64,000 nt of DNA, from NCBI RefSeq assembly GCF_026625985.1, contig NZ_CP113116.1, forward strand, positions 3,534,001-3,598,000, read 5' to 3'. Position numbers and translations under genes: made by a program. This document shows positions 1 to 8,012 of this stretch, piece after piece (position 1 is the first letter of the stretch; each line of letters begins with the position of its first letter). The notes beneath the pieces were generated by a model that saw only the letters and a program-made list of their open reading frames with translations, was not told where the DNA came from and ran no database searches. The stretch comes from Mycobacterium sp. Aquia_213 (GTDB lineage Bacteria > Actinomycetota > Actinomycetes > Mycobacteriales > Mycobacteriaceae).

Positions 1-373
1 CCAGCGGGGTCCCCGGCTTGACGCTGATCCCGGCCTTGGCGCCGGCGGCCCGGATGTCGCGGGCCACCCCGATCGGGTTCGCGGTGGCCTCGGCGTGAAA
101 GGTGACGTTGTAGGCGCCCGCCTCGGCGTAGGGCGGCGCCCACCGGTCCGGATTGTCGATCATCAAGTGGCAATCCATCGGAATGCTGGTGACGGCCAGC
201 AGGCTCTCCACCACCGGCAGGCCGATCGTCAGGTTGGGCACGAAGTGGCCGTCCATCACGTCGACGTGCAGCCAATCCGCGCCGGTCACGGCGGCCGCCT
301 CGTCGGCGAGCCGGGCGAAATCGGCGGCCAGGATCGACGGGGCTATCAGGGGTCCACCGGAGCTGCCAGCCAT
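1..373 (-). CDS. rpe: Ribulose-phosphate 3-epimerase (partial, 3' end off the window)
   Basis: This is the N-terminal 124 codons of the enzyme that interconverts ribulose-5-phosphate and xylulose-5-phosphate in the cytosolic pentose phosphate pathway. The protein opens MAGSSGGPLIAPSILAADFA, and the family hallmarks follow: APSILAADF, a LHVDVMDGHFVPNLT metal and phosphate-site segment, and HLMIDNPDRW. The ATG at 373 is the first start before the conserved APSILAADF. The gene lies 39 bases downstream of rsmB on the same strand and looks like the tail of the fmt-rsmB-rpe operon (M. tuberculosis Rv1406-Rv1408). The C-terminal half lies outside the window. Confidence 0.95.
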   Translation of the reverse strand, partial: MAGSSGGPLIAPSILAADFARLADEAAAVTGADWLHVDVMDGHFVPNLTIGLPVVESLLAVTSIPMDCHLMIDNPDRWAPPYAEAGAYNVTFHAEATANPIGVARDIRAAGAKAGISVKPGTPL

Positions 374-412
374 GTGCGACAGCGTACTGAGCCCGGCAGT
401 CACTCGCTCCCG

Positions 413-1813
413 CTACTCCGCTACACGGACTAGCGCCGCCGCGAACATGGCATCGGTGCCGTGCCGGTGCGGCCACAGCTGCACGTACGGGCCTTGTGCA
501 GATGGGCCGAGCTCGGCCGGCTCGAACAACGGCCGGGTGTCCAACGCCTGCACGGGATGACGGCGCAGCGCGTCGGCCACCACTCCTATTGTCTCGGCGA
601 GATGCGGCGAGCAGGTCGAATAGAGCACCACCCCGCCGGGGCGGGTCAGCGCGATCGCGGCGGCCAGCAGCTCGCGTTGCAGCTTGGCCAGCGCCGGCAC
701 GTCGGACGGCTGACGGCGCCAACGGGCCTCCGGCCGGCGGCGCAGCGCGCCCAGCCCGGTGCAGGGCACGTCGACGAGCACCCGGTCGAAATCCGGCTCG
801 AGGCCGGTCTCGCGCCCGTCGACCCGCTGCACGTCGACGTCGAGCCCGCGGGTGTTCTCGACGACCAGGTCCGCGCGTCCCGACGATGGCTCGACCGCGG
901 TGACCCGAGCTCCGCTGTCGACGGCCAACGCGGCCAGCAGCGCGGTCTTACCGCCCGGGCCGGCGCACAGGTCGAGCCAGCGGCCGGTGTCACCGTCGAC
1001 CGGCGCCAGCGTCAGCGCGCGGGCCACCAACTGGCTGCCCTCGTCCTGGACCAGGGCCCGGGCGTCGCGCACCGGCGCCAGCGCTCCGGGGTCACCGCCC
1101 GGCAGGTACACCGCGTACGGCGAGTAGCGGCCGACGGTGCCACCGACGGCCTCGGCCAGCTCCCCCGCAGTCAGCACACCCGGGCGCGCGGCCAGGTGCA
1201 CCTGGGGCCGTTCGTCGTCGCTGGCCAGCACCGCGTCGAGTTCGCCGGCGTCGGCACCCAGCGCGTCGGCGAAGGCCTGGGCGATCCAGCGCGGATGGGC
1301 GTGCACGAATGCGGCGTGCCCGATCGGGTCCCGCGCCGGGTCGGGGGCCAGTTCGTCCACCCAGGACTTCTCATCGCGCCCGGAGATGGTCCGCAGCACG
1401 CCATTGACGAAACCGGCTCGCGCCGTATCGAATTCGATCCCGGCCTGTTCGACGGTGGTCGACACCGCGGCGTGCGCGTCGACCCGGGTGCGCAGCAGTT
1501 GGTAGGTGCCCATCCGCAGCAGATCGAGCAGCACCGGGTCGATCACCTCCGGCGGGCGTTCGGCCGCCGCCCCGATGACCGCGTCGAGCAGGCCGCGGCT
1601 GCGGCAGGTGCCGTAGGTCAGTTCGGTGGCGAACGCCGCGTCGCGTCCGGTGATGCCCCGATCGCGCAGCAGCGCGGGCAGGGCCAGGTTCGCGTAGGCG
1701 TCTCGCTCGCTGACGGCCCGGAGCACCTGGAGGGTGGCGGCCCGGGCCGGATCCAGCGGCTTGCGCCGCTTGGGCGGCGGAGCCGGCCGGCGCTGTCTCG
1801 GTGCCGGGCTCAT
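413..1813 (-). CDS. rsmB: 16S rRNA m5C967 methyltransferase RsmB (Fmu/Sun)
   Basis: A 466-residue rRNA cytosine-C5 methyltransferase that uses S-adenosylmethionine. The N-terminal third, after a basic proline-rich tail, resembles the NusB-like RNA-binding domain (ARAATLQVLRAV, FATELTYGTCR). The C-terminal half carries the SAM-binding motif DLCAGPGGKTALLAAL, the DVPCTGLGALRRRPEARW motif with one catalytic cysteine, and LYSTCSPHLAE with the second. Two catalytic cysteines are typical of m5C RNA enzymes. The start overlaps the fmt stop by 4 bases, implying translational coupling. It is the counterpart of Rv1407. Confidence 0.95.
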   Translation of the reverse strand: MSPAPRQRRPAPPPKRRKPLDPARAATLQVLRAVSERDAYANLALPALLRDRGITGRDAAFATELTYGTCRSRGLLDAVIGAAAERPPEVIDPVLLDLLRMGTYQLLRTRVDAHAAVSTTVEQAGIEFDTARAGFVNGVLRTISGRDEKSWVDELAPDPARDPIGHAAFVHAHPRWIAQAFADALGADAGELDAVLASDDERPQVHLAARPGVLTAGELAEAVGGTVGRYSPYAVYLPGGDPGALAPVRDARALVQDEGSQLVARALTLAPVDGDTGRWLDLCAGPGGKTALLAALAVDSGARVTAVEPSSGRADLVVENTRGLDVDVQRVDGRETGLEPDFDRVLVDVPCTGLGALRRRPEARWRRQPSDVPALAKLQRELLAAAIALTRPGGVVLYSTCSPHLAETIGVVADALRRHPVQALDTRPLFEPAELGPSAQGPYVQLWPHRHGTDAMFAAALVRVAE

Positions 1814-2742
1814 GACGCCCGCGCGGCGGCATCGAGCCGGGCGCCGCGCGCCCAGTCGACGGCGTTCATGAGTTTCTTGCCGGGCGGCTGAATCTGGCCC
1901 AGCCGCACCGGTTCCGAGCCGGTGCCGACCCGCACGTTCTTGCGATCCACGTGAATTGCGCCGGGCGGCAACGACTCTGGAGCATCCGTGTCGATCTGCA
2001 CCGGTCCCAGTTTGATCCGCAGATCATCGATCATCGTCCAGGCCCCCGGGTTGGGCGTGACGGCGCGGATCCGCCTCTCGACCACCGCCGCCGGCAGATC
2101 CCAGCGCACCCGGGCCTCCTCGACCGTGATCTTCGGCGCGATGCTGACGCCCTCGGACGGTTGCGGTCGCGGCGTCAGTGTCCCGTCGGCAATACCGTCC
2201 AGTGTGACCGAAAGCAGCGCTGCACCCGAAATAGCAAGTCGCTCAAGCAGATCGCCCGTGGTATCCGTCGGCTGGATCGTCTCGGTCACGACGCCGTAGA
2301 CCGGTCCCGAGTCCAGGCTGGGCTCGATCTGAAACGTCGTCGCTCCGGTGATCGCGTCCCCCGCGGCGATGGCGGCCTGGACGGGCGCCGCCCCGCGCCA
2401 GGCCGGCAGCAGCGAGAAGTGCAGGTTGACCCAGCCACGCGGGGGCACCGCGAGCAGGCCGTCGCGCAGCAGCGCGCCGTAGGCCACCACCGGGCAGCAC
2501 TCCGGCGCAAACTCCGACAGTTCGGCGACGAACTCTGCGGAGTTCGGGCGCGAGGGCCGCAACAACGGAATACCGCGGTCCAGTGCCTCGCGGGCCACCG
2601 GTGACGGCTCCGGCTTGCCGTGGCGCCCGGACGCGGCATCGGGCCGGGTCAGCACCGCGACGACCTCGTGACCGGGCGAGTCGATGAGGCGACGCAACGC
2701 GGGTAGCGCGGGTTCGGGGGTGCCGGCGAAGACGAGACGCAC
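1810..2742 (-). CDS. fmt: Methionyl-tRNA formyltransferase
   Basis: A 310-residue enzyme that formylates the initiator Met-tRNA using 10-formyl-tetrahydrofolate. It opens MRLVFAGTPEPALPALRRL, the standard Fmt N-terminus. The formyl-transfer core shows NLHFSLLPAWRGAAPVQAAI with the catalytic Asn-His region, then TGATTFQIEPSLDSGPVY. The C-terminal beta-barrel domain (RAVTPNPGAWT onward) binds tRNA. Length is typical. It is the first gene of the fmt-rsmB-rpe unit, with a 4-base overlap into rsmB. The upstream 166-base space is shared with the divergent methyltransferase. Confidence 0.96.
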   Translation of the reverse strand: MRLVFAGTPEPALPALRRLIDSPGHEVVAVLTRPDAASGRHGKPEPSPVAREALDRGIPLLRPSRPNSAEFVAELSEFAPECCPVVAYGALLRDGLLAVPPRGWVNLHFSLLPAWRGAAPVQAAIAAGDAITGATTFQIEPSLDSGPVYGVVTETIQPTDTTGDLLERLAISGAALLSVTLDGIADGTLTPRPQPSEGVSIAPKITVEEARVRWDLPAAVVERRIRAVTPNPGAWTMIDDLRIKLGPVQIDTDAPESLPPGAIHVDRKNVRVGTGSEPVRLGQIQPPGKKLMNAVDWARGARLDAAARAS

Positions 2743-2809
2743 CGGGACAGTCTATGGAGCCGGATCCGGATCCACGGCGCGAGTGCATTCACAGCAGACA
2801 TACAGTTGC

Positions 2810-2822
2810 GTATGCATACTAT
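2810..2822 (+). promoter_or_regulatory. Palindromic operator overlapping a candidate -10
   Basis: A perfect 10-base palindrome GTATGCATAC (2810-2819) lies in the fmt/methyltransferase divergent spacer and overlaps a candidate -10 hexamer TACTAT (2817-2822) reading toward the methyltransferase. A repressor bound there would block that promoter. It does not match the MarR palindromes at 4240-4293, so I cannot name the regulator. Confidence 0.35.
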
Positions 2823-2908
2823 TTCTAGTGGACAGATTATCGTGGCCACTGTGCCGCTGGCGACGACGAGGTCGGGTGTGCAGCCCTTTTCCGACAGCAG
2901 GAGGACTG

Positions 2909-3727
2909 ATGACTCTCGACGTGACCATCCCCGAAGACCTTGCGGCCACCCATCGCGCGATGTGGGCGTTGGGCGACTACGCGTTGATGGCCGAGGAGGT
3001 GATGGCCCCCCTGGGCCCGATTCTGGTCGCTGCCACCGGCCTTGGCCCTGGCGTCCGAGTACTCGACGTCGCCGCCGGCTCCGGCAATATCTCGCTGCCC
3101 GCCGCCCAAGCGGGCGCCACAGTGGTGTCTACGGACCTCACACCGGAGCTACTAGCGCGGTCCCGCGCGCGGGCCGCGGCGCAGGGACTGACGCTGGACT
3201 ACCGGGAAGCCAATGCGCACGCGCTGCCGTTCGGCGACGGTGAATTCGGCGTCGTGATGTCCGCGATCGGCGTGCAGTTCGCGCCCGACCATCGGCGCGC
3301 CGCCGACGAACTGGCCCGGGTCTGCCGGCCCGGCGGGACGATCGGCGTGATCAGCTGGACCCCGGAAGGTTTCTTCGGCCGGATGCTGGCGACGATCAGG
3401 CCGTACCGGCCCAGCCTCTCACCGGCCGTACCACCGGCGGCGCTGTGGGGACGTGAAAGCTACGTCGCCGGGCTGCTGGGCGATCGAATCGGTCGTATCG
3501 CCACGGCGCGCGGCATGTTGGAGGTCAACCGATTCGACTGTGCCACAGCCGTTCACGAATACTTCAAGATTCACTACGGCCCGACGATCGAGGCCTACGC
3601 AAACATCGGCCACAATCGGGTACTGGCCGCCGAGCTCGACGCGCAGCTCATCGAGCTCGCCGAGGAATACCTGACCGGCACCACGATGCGGTGGGAATAC
3701 CTGCTGCTCACCGCCGAAAAGCGCTGA
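2909..3727 (+). CDS. Class I SAM-dependent methyltransferase
   Basis: A 272-residue UbiE/COQ5-type small-molecule methyltransferase with unknown substrate. The SAM-binding motif I is VLDVAAGSGNISLPAA, followed by VVSTDLTPELL (acidic ribose-binding residue) and an ALPFGDGEFGVVMSAIGVQFAPD motif. The ATG at 2909 is chosen because AGGAGG ends 4 bases before it; a longer open frame upstream lacks support. It sits convergent to the MarR gene, 7 bases away. In M. tuberculosis the MarR protein Rv1404 is flanked by two methyltransferase genes (Rv1403c, Rv1405c); only this one is present here, in the Rv1405c position. It is plausibly under MarR control. Confidence 0.88.
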   Translation: MTLDVTIPEDLAATHRAMWALGDYALMAEEVMAPLGPILVAATGLGPGVRVLDVAAGSGNISLPAAQAGATVVSTDLTPELLARSRARAAAQGLTLDYREANAHALPFGDGEFGVVMSAIGVQFAPDHRRAADELARVCRPGGTIGVISWTPEGFFGRMLATIRPYRPSLSPAVPPAALWGRESYVAGLLGDRIGRIATARGMLEVNRFDCATAVHEYFKIHYGPTIEAYANIGHNRVLAAELDAQLIELAEEYLTGTTMRWEYLLLTAEKR

Positions 3728-3734
3728 GGCCCAG

Positions 3735-4217
3735 TTACAGATCGATGTCGAGGGTGGCGTCGGGCTCCCCGCCGGCGGCGGTGAAGGCCGTCAGGGCCCG
3801 TACCAGCCCGTGCCGCTCGGCCACTGGCATCTTCTCCACGATGGCGGCGATTTCGGCGCGCCGATGGGCGGTGACCCGCCGCACCACCTCGCGGCCCCGC
3901 TTGGTCAGGGCGGCGATCAGCTCCCGCCGGGAAGTCGGGTGCGGCAGCCGGTCGATCAGCCCGGCGGCGACGAGCCGGTCGACCATGCGTCCGGTGGCCG
4001 ACGGCTGCACCCCCAGCAGGCCGGCCAGCGTGGCCAGGTTGACCGGCCCCCGGTTGGACAGGATCACCAGGGTGCGGAACTGCGCGATGGTGATGTTCTC
4101 GTCGACCTGTCCGATCGACCGGGCCGAAAGGCTGACCAGCAACCGCGAAGCGGTGAGCAACGCATCGGTGATGGCATCCAGCGACTCGCTGGCTTCCAGC
4201 GTGTTTTCCATGGACAT
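3735..4217 (-). CDS. MarR-family transcriptional regulator
   Basis: A 160-residue winged-helix repressor, counterpart of Rv1404. It shows a helical dimerisation N-terminus, then the DNA-binding region FRTLVILSNRGPVNLATLAGLLGVQPSATGRMVDRLVAAGLIDR and the wing TSRRELIAALTKRG, all standard for MarR. The start at 4217 follows GGGGAGCCAGG. Two short palindromes sharing CTAC/GTAG ends lie just upstream (4240-4256, 4285-4293) and probably serve as its own operator. From memory the M. tuberculosis protein controls its neighbouring methyltransferases; the ligand is not evident from the sequence. Confidence 0.9.
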   Translation of the reverse strand: MSMENTLEASESLDAITDALLTASRLLVSLSARSIGQVDENITIAQFRTLVILSNRGPVNLATLAGLLGVQPSATGRMVDRLVAAGLIDRLPHPTSRRELIAALTKRGREVVRRVTAHRRAEIAAIVEKMPVAERHGLVRALTAFTAAGGEPDATLDIDL

Positions 4218-4239
4218 CCTGGCTCCCCTTTCCAGGGCC

Positions 4240-4293
4240 CCTACGAATGTCGTAGGAAGGGACTATTGCTCATGAATACTATCGCTACGGTAG
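4240..4293. promoter_or_regulatory. Putative MarR operator, two palindromes
   Basis: A perfect inverted repeat CCTACGA-ATG-TCGTAGG occupies 4240-4256. A second shorter one, CTAC-G-GTAG, occupies 4285-4293, nested in ATCGC...GCGAT (4281-4298). Both share the CTAC/GTAG arms and lie 23-76 bases upstream of the MarR start, between it and the divergent secreted-protein gene. Site size and position fit autoregulation by the MarR dimer, with possible co-control of the gene at 4487. Confidence 0.6.
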
Positions 4294-4346
4294 GCGATTC
4301 GCTCGGCAGACGGGAATATTGCTGTCCGGCCTACCCAACGCGGTGG

Positions 4347-4408
4347 CTAGCCGATGTGCAGCAGGTCGATCCGCACCGGCTGGCGAAATGCCGAGTCGGT
4401 TGCTGAGA
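4347..4408 (-). pseudogene. Remnant copy of the priA 3' end
   Basis: Read on the minus strand, this stretch encodes VSATDSAFRQPVRIDLLHIG followed by a stop. The true priA gene 840 bases away ends ...VLSARQAHEPVRVQIDPLQIG then stop, so residues and DNA match over about 20 codons with one codon missing. No upstream priA frame continues from it. I read it as a scar left when DNA carrying the secreted-protein gene (4487-5140) entered at the priA 3' end, or as a residue of a local duplication. The similarity is short and judged by eye. Confidence 0.55.
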
Positions 4409-4486
4409 CGTATTGGCTCACACGGTTATAAGGTCTTCGGCAAACGGCGCGAGAAGAGACACGTCGCAACCGAAAGGGCCTTCACT

Positions 4487-5140
4487 ATGAGAATTGCGAC
4501 CACAGCACTGCGGCGATTCGGCCTAGGGAAGACGGCCGCCTTCGCCGCAGCGGTCGGGTTGGCACTCTCGGGGACGGTCGTCGCGCTTCCGGCGGTGGCC
4601 GCGGCCGACAACAGGTCGCAGACCTACGACATCTGGAATTTGACCAGCACCGCGCTCAATGTCACCGGCTACGAGAACGCCAGGGACTACAACAAGGTGC
4701 CGGCGGACAAGCTCCCGCAGACCAAGGTCATTCCGCTGGGCCAGAACTTCCAAATAACGATCGCGATAGGCCAAGGAGTGATCACCAGCTTCGCGGGCAG
4801 CCAGCCGGCCCAGCAGGGGGGCACGCAGACGTGGCAGGTCTCGACGCTCCTCGAAGATCTGGATTCTATGGTGCCGTATGTCCATCTGGTCTGCATTCCC
4901 GGCGACACCCGGATTGCCGCATGCGGTGTCACCAGCGGCAACAACGTCCGAGCCCTGGCCGACGCGCCGGGTACGACCATCAATGTCCCCGCCTCCGATA
5001 AGCAGAAGCAGGCCGAACTCCTTTCGGTGTTCTGCGACCATCCGTATCGCAAGACTCTGCAGATCCAATGCAAGGATATGGGCGGCTCCAAGTTCGTCAT
5101 CGCGGGGAACACGACCTGGACCTGGCCAGCCGGCAGATGA
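4487..5140 (+). CDS. Secreted protein of unknown function
   Basis: A 217-residue protein with a clear Sec signal peptide: basic MRIATTALRRFGLGK, a hydrophobic stretch, and a likely cleavage after AVAAA or nearby, before DNRSQTYDIWN. The mature part (about 175 residues) has no transmembrane segment and four cysteines, in VCIPG, AACG, VFCDH and IQCKD, which could form two disulfides. I recognise no catalytic motif. The ATG at 4487 follows GAAAGGG; the longer frame reads through the operator region and is unlikely. It lies divergent from the MarR gene and convergent with priA, where M. tuberculosis has a methyltransferase (Rv1403c). The priA remnant upstream suggests it is an insertion. Confidence 0.8.
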   Translation: MRIATTALRRFGLGKTAAFAAAVGLALSGTVVALPAVAAADNRSQTYDIWNLTSTALNVTGYENARDYNKVPADKLPQTKVIPLGQNFQITIAIGQGVITSFAGSQPAQQGGTQTWQVSTLLEDLDSMVPYVHLVCIPGDTRIAACGVTSGNNVRALADAPGTTINVPASDKQKQAELLSVFCDHPYRKTLQIQCKDMGGSKFVIAGNTTWTWPAGR

Positions 5141-5183
5141 AAAGCACAGCCGCGCAACAGAACTGGAGCGCGGCAAGGCGAAT

Positions 5184-7193
5184 CTAACCGATTTGCAGGG
5201 GGTCGATCTGCACCCGCACCGGTTCGTGAGCTTGCCGCGCGCTGAGCACACCGACACCGCGGCGCAGGCTCGAGGCCAGCGCCAGGCCCTGCTCGCGGCG
5301 GACCCGCACCAGCATCCTGATCACCGGCACGCCGGACGGGGTTCCGGGCGGCCGGCGCACGCCCGGCGGCAGATCGACCGGGCCGAGCAACTCGGCTTGG
5401 ATAGTTTCGAGGTCGGGCAGCGCCGCCTCGTCGAGCAATGCCGTCACCGCATCGGCGCTGCCGTCGATGGCTGCCATGTGCACACTGGGCGGCAGCCCGA
5501 CCTCGCTTCGCGCCGCCAGCTCGGCCTCGGCGTGGCCCACCGGATCCCATCGGATCAGCGATTGCACTGTGGGAATTGATGATTCGGCGATCACCGTCAC
5601 CACGCCGCCGTCGCCGCGGGCCCGCACCAGCGCCGCGGCGGTCATCCAGCGCCACAGCGCGTCCTCGGCGGCCCGCAGATCCTGCCGGCCCAGCAGTGCC
5701 CAGGTGTCCAGCAGCAGCGCCGCGCCATACCCGCCGTCCGCGCGGGGTTCGGCGCCCGGCGTGGCGACCACCAGGGCCGGGTGGGCGGCGACCTCGGCCA
5801 CGATCGCATCACCCGACGAGGTGATGACCTGCGTGCCGGCGAAGGCGCGGCCCAGCTCCTCGGCGGTGCGCCGGGCCCCGACGACCACCGCTCGTACCGC
5901 ATCCGACCCGCACCGCGTGCAACGCAGCGCCGGCTCGGACCGTCCGCACCACCGGCACACCGCCCCGGGTCCGCGCTCCTGCAACGACATTGGCCCGGTG
6001 CAATGCCGGCACCGAGCGATCGCGCGGCACCGCCCGCAGGCCAGCGACGGCACATAGCCGCGGCGCGGCACCTGGACCAGCACCGGCGCCCCGGCCTCCA
6101 ACGACGAGCGGGCGGCCCGCAGCGCGATCGACGGAAGCCGCGCGGAGCGCGCCGCCGGGTCGCGTTCGTCGGCGTAGCCGGTGTCGTCGAGGGCGACCAC
6201 CCGCGGCGTGCGGGCCCGCACCACCGGCCGCGTCGCGACGATGTCGTGGGCCCAGCCGCTGCGCACCAGGGCGTGGGCCTCGGCGGTGCGGGAGTAGCCA
6301 CCGATCAGCGCGGCGCAGCGCGCCTGGTGCGCGCGCAGCATCGCTACCTCTCGGGCATGCGGGTAGGGCGCCCGAGGCTCGGCCAGGCTGTCGTCGGCGT
6401 CGGACCAGACCATGACCAGTCCCAGGTCGTTCAGCGGTGCGAAAACCGCGCTGCGCGTGCCGATCACCAGCCGCGCGTGGCCCCGGAGCGCCGCCAGCCA
6501 GCGCCGGTAGCGTGCGGCCGGTCCCAGACCGGCGGACAGCGCGACCACGCTGTCCTCGCCGATCCGGGCGGTCGCGGCCAGCCACAGCGCGTCCAGATCC
6601 CGCTGATCGGGCACGATCGCCAGCGCCGCACGCCCGGCGCGCACGGTTTGCGCCGCGGCCTCGGCGAACCGGTCCGCCCACTGTTCGCCCGGCAGCGCCT
6701 GCCACACGGCCCGCGCGGCGCGCGATTCGGCCAGCGCGCACAGGAACTGCTCGCCGCGGCCGTACACCTCCCAGCAGGACGGGTCGACGGGCGCGGGGGC
6801 CGGCGGCGGCGGGATCGCCGTGGGTTCCCGCTCCACCCGGGCGTGCCGGGCCGGGACGGCCAGCCGCAACACGTCCGGGCGGGTCCCCGCGTAACGCGCC
6901 GCGACGGCATCGACGAGCCGGCGGATTTCCGGGGTGAGCACCGGTTCGGCGGAGACGACGCGATCGAGCCAGCCCAGCTTGCCGACATGGTCGGTGTCGT
7001 TGCGGCGCTCCAGCACAAACGCATCGACAAGCCGGCCGTGGAACCGGACCCGCACTCGCACCCCCGGCTGGGCGTCGTCGGATTGCTCGGCCGACACCAG
7101 ATAGTCGAACTCACGATCCAGGTGCGGCACCGACAGCATCGGCAGCACCCGGGCGATCGGTTCCACCTCGACGGGCGTGCGCACGGTACTCAC
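5184..7193 (-). CDS. priA: PriA-like primosomal protein N', helicase motifs lost
   Basis: A 669-residue homologue of the replication-restart protein PriA, counterpart of Rv1402. The N-terminal 3'-OH-binding domain is recognisable (VLPMLSVPHLDREFDYLV, GVRVRVRFHGRLVDAFVLERR). Eight zinc-binding cysteines remain in CGRCRAIARCRHC and CRWCGRSEPALRCTRCG. The Walker A position reads LPGEQWADRF and the DEAH-box position reads WSDADDSL, so ATP binding and helicase activity are probably lost, as annotated for other mycobacterial PriA proteins. The role is then likely structural, loading DnaB at stalled forks. The start at 7193 is a GTG. It follows no neighbour closely. Confidence 0.88.
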   Translation of the reverse strand: MSTVRTPVEVEPIARVLPMLSVPHLDREFDYLVSAEQSDDAQPGVRVRVRFHGRLVDAFVLERRNDTDHVGKLGWLDRVVSAEPVLTPEIRRLVDAVAARYAGTRPDVLRLAVPARHARVEREPTAIPPPPAPAPVDPSCWEVYGRGEQFLCALAESRAARAVWQALPGEQWADRFAEAAAQTVRAGRAALAIVPDQRDLDALWLAATARIGEDSVVALSAGLGPAARYRRWLAALRGHARLVIGTRSAVFAPLNDLGLVMVWSDADDSLAEPRAPYPHAREVAMLRAHQARCAALIGGYSRTAEAHALVRSGWAHDIVATRPVVRARTPRVVALDDTGYADERDPAARSARLPSIALRAARSSLEAGAPVLVQVPRRGYVPSLACGRCRAIARCRHCTGPMSLQERGPGAVCRWCGRSEPALRCTRCGSDAVRAVVVGARRTAEELGRAFAGTQVITSSGDAIVAEVAAHPALVVATPGAEPRADGGYGAALLLDTWALLGRQDLRAAEDALWRWMTAAALVRARGDGGVVTVIAESSIPTVQSLIRWDPVGHAEAELAARSEVGLPPSVHMAAIDGSADAVTALLDEAALPDLETIQAELLGPVDLPPGVRRPPGTPSGVPVIRMLVRVRREQGLALASSLRRGVGVLSARQAHEPVRVQIDPLQIG

Positions 7194-7273
7194 CGCACCC
7201 TCGAATCACCAAAGGTGTTGTCAGCCAACATTGTTACCGTCCGTGGCCACACCGTAGCGGTGACCACCGACAG

Positions 7274-7987
7274 TTAGCCTTCGACGGGCCGGGGGTCATC
7301 GTCGTCGGCGGCGTCTCGACCGAAGAAGAACCCAGCCGTGATCAGGATCATCGCGGCGGCGTACAACCACCAGATCGGCACCGCCAGCGCCTCATGCCCC
7401 AGGATGAATCGGCTGATCGCGATCATCGCGTCCGATGTCATGAAGCACACCGCGCCCACCGGTACCCAGATCGTCGGCATCCGCGCCGCCAGCGCCGTGC
7501 ACGCCATCGCGGTGAGCACGACGACGTAGACCGTCACCGGGAACGTCAAGTTGTCCTGACCCAGGTGCGGCCAGAACCACACCAGCAACCCGATCGCGGC
7601 CACGCACAGCGCCACCATGACGGCGACGCGAGTAGGCGACAGCGCCTCCTTGACGACCAGCGGCAGCATCGCGCCGATGAAGCACAGGTGCGCGCACAGA
7701 AATGCCGCCAGCCCCAAGACAAATGACATCGTCCACCACGGGATCGCCAGCAGCCAGTCGCCGGTGGCCGACAGCAGCAGCGCGGGCATCAGCCAGCGCC
7801 GCTCGCTGACGATGGGATGCGCGAACGCGGCAACGGTCAGCAGCAAGGCCATCAATGCCTTGAACGGCGGCTGCAGGATCCAATGTCCGGTGAGCTCGGT
7901 TCCCGGCGGGGATTGCACGGCGATCACGGTGAGGTAGACGCCGTAGGCGATGCCCGCCCAGCCCGCTGCCACCCAGCAGCCGGCCAT
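7274..7987 (-). CDS. Lysoplasmalogenase-type (YhhN/TMEM86) membrane protein
   Basis: A 237-residue integral membrane protein, counterpart of Rv1401, with about eight hydrophobic segments (for example AGWAGIAYGVYLTVIAV, ALLLSATGDWLLAIPWW, FVLGLAAFLCAHLCFIGAML, AVPIWWLYAAAMILITAGFFFG). The pattern FSATGDWLL...GLxAFLxAHLxF is characteristic of the YhhN family, whose characterised members hydrolyse lysoplasmalogens. The substrate in mycobacteria is unknown. The start is uncertain: an ATG at 8014 would overlap the start codon of the divergent esterase, so I prefer ATG 7987 (GTG 7990 also possible). Confidence 0.82.
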   Translation of the reverse strand: MAGCWVAAGWAGIAYGVYLTVIAVQSPPGTELTGHWILQPPFKALMALLLTVAAFAHPIVSERRWLMPALLLSATGDWLLAIPWWTMSFVLGLAAFLCAHLCFIGAMLPLVVKEALSPTRVAVMVALCVAAIGLLVWFWPHLGQDNLTFPVTVYVVVLTAMACTALAARMPTIWVPVGAVCFMTSDAMIAISRFILGHEALAVPIWWLYAAAMILITAGFFFGRDAADDDDPRPVEG

Positions 7988-8000
7988 CACGCGGGGTGCG

Positions 8001-8006
8001 TACGGT
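8001..8006 (+). promoter_or_regulatory. Candidate -10 of a leaderless promoter (esterase 1)
   Basis: TACGGT, six bases before the ATG at 8013, the spacing expected if transcription starts at the A of ATG. The same hexamer and spacing recur before the next gene. Confidence 0.55.
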
Positions 8007-8012
8007 ACCCCC

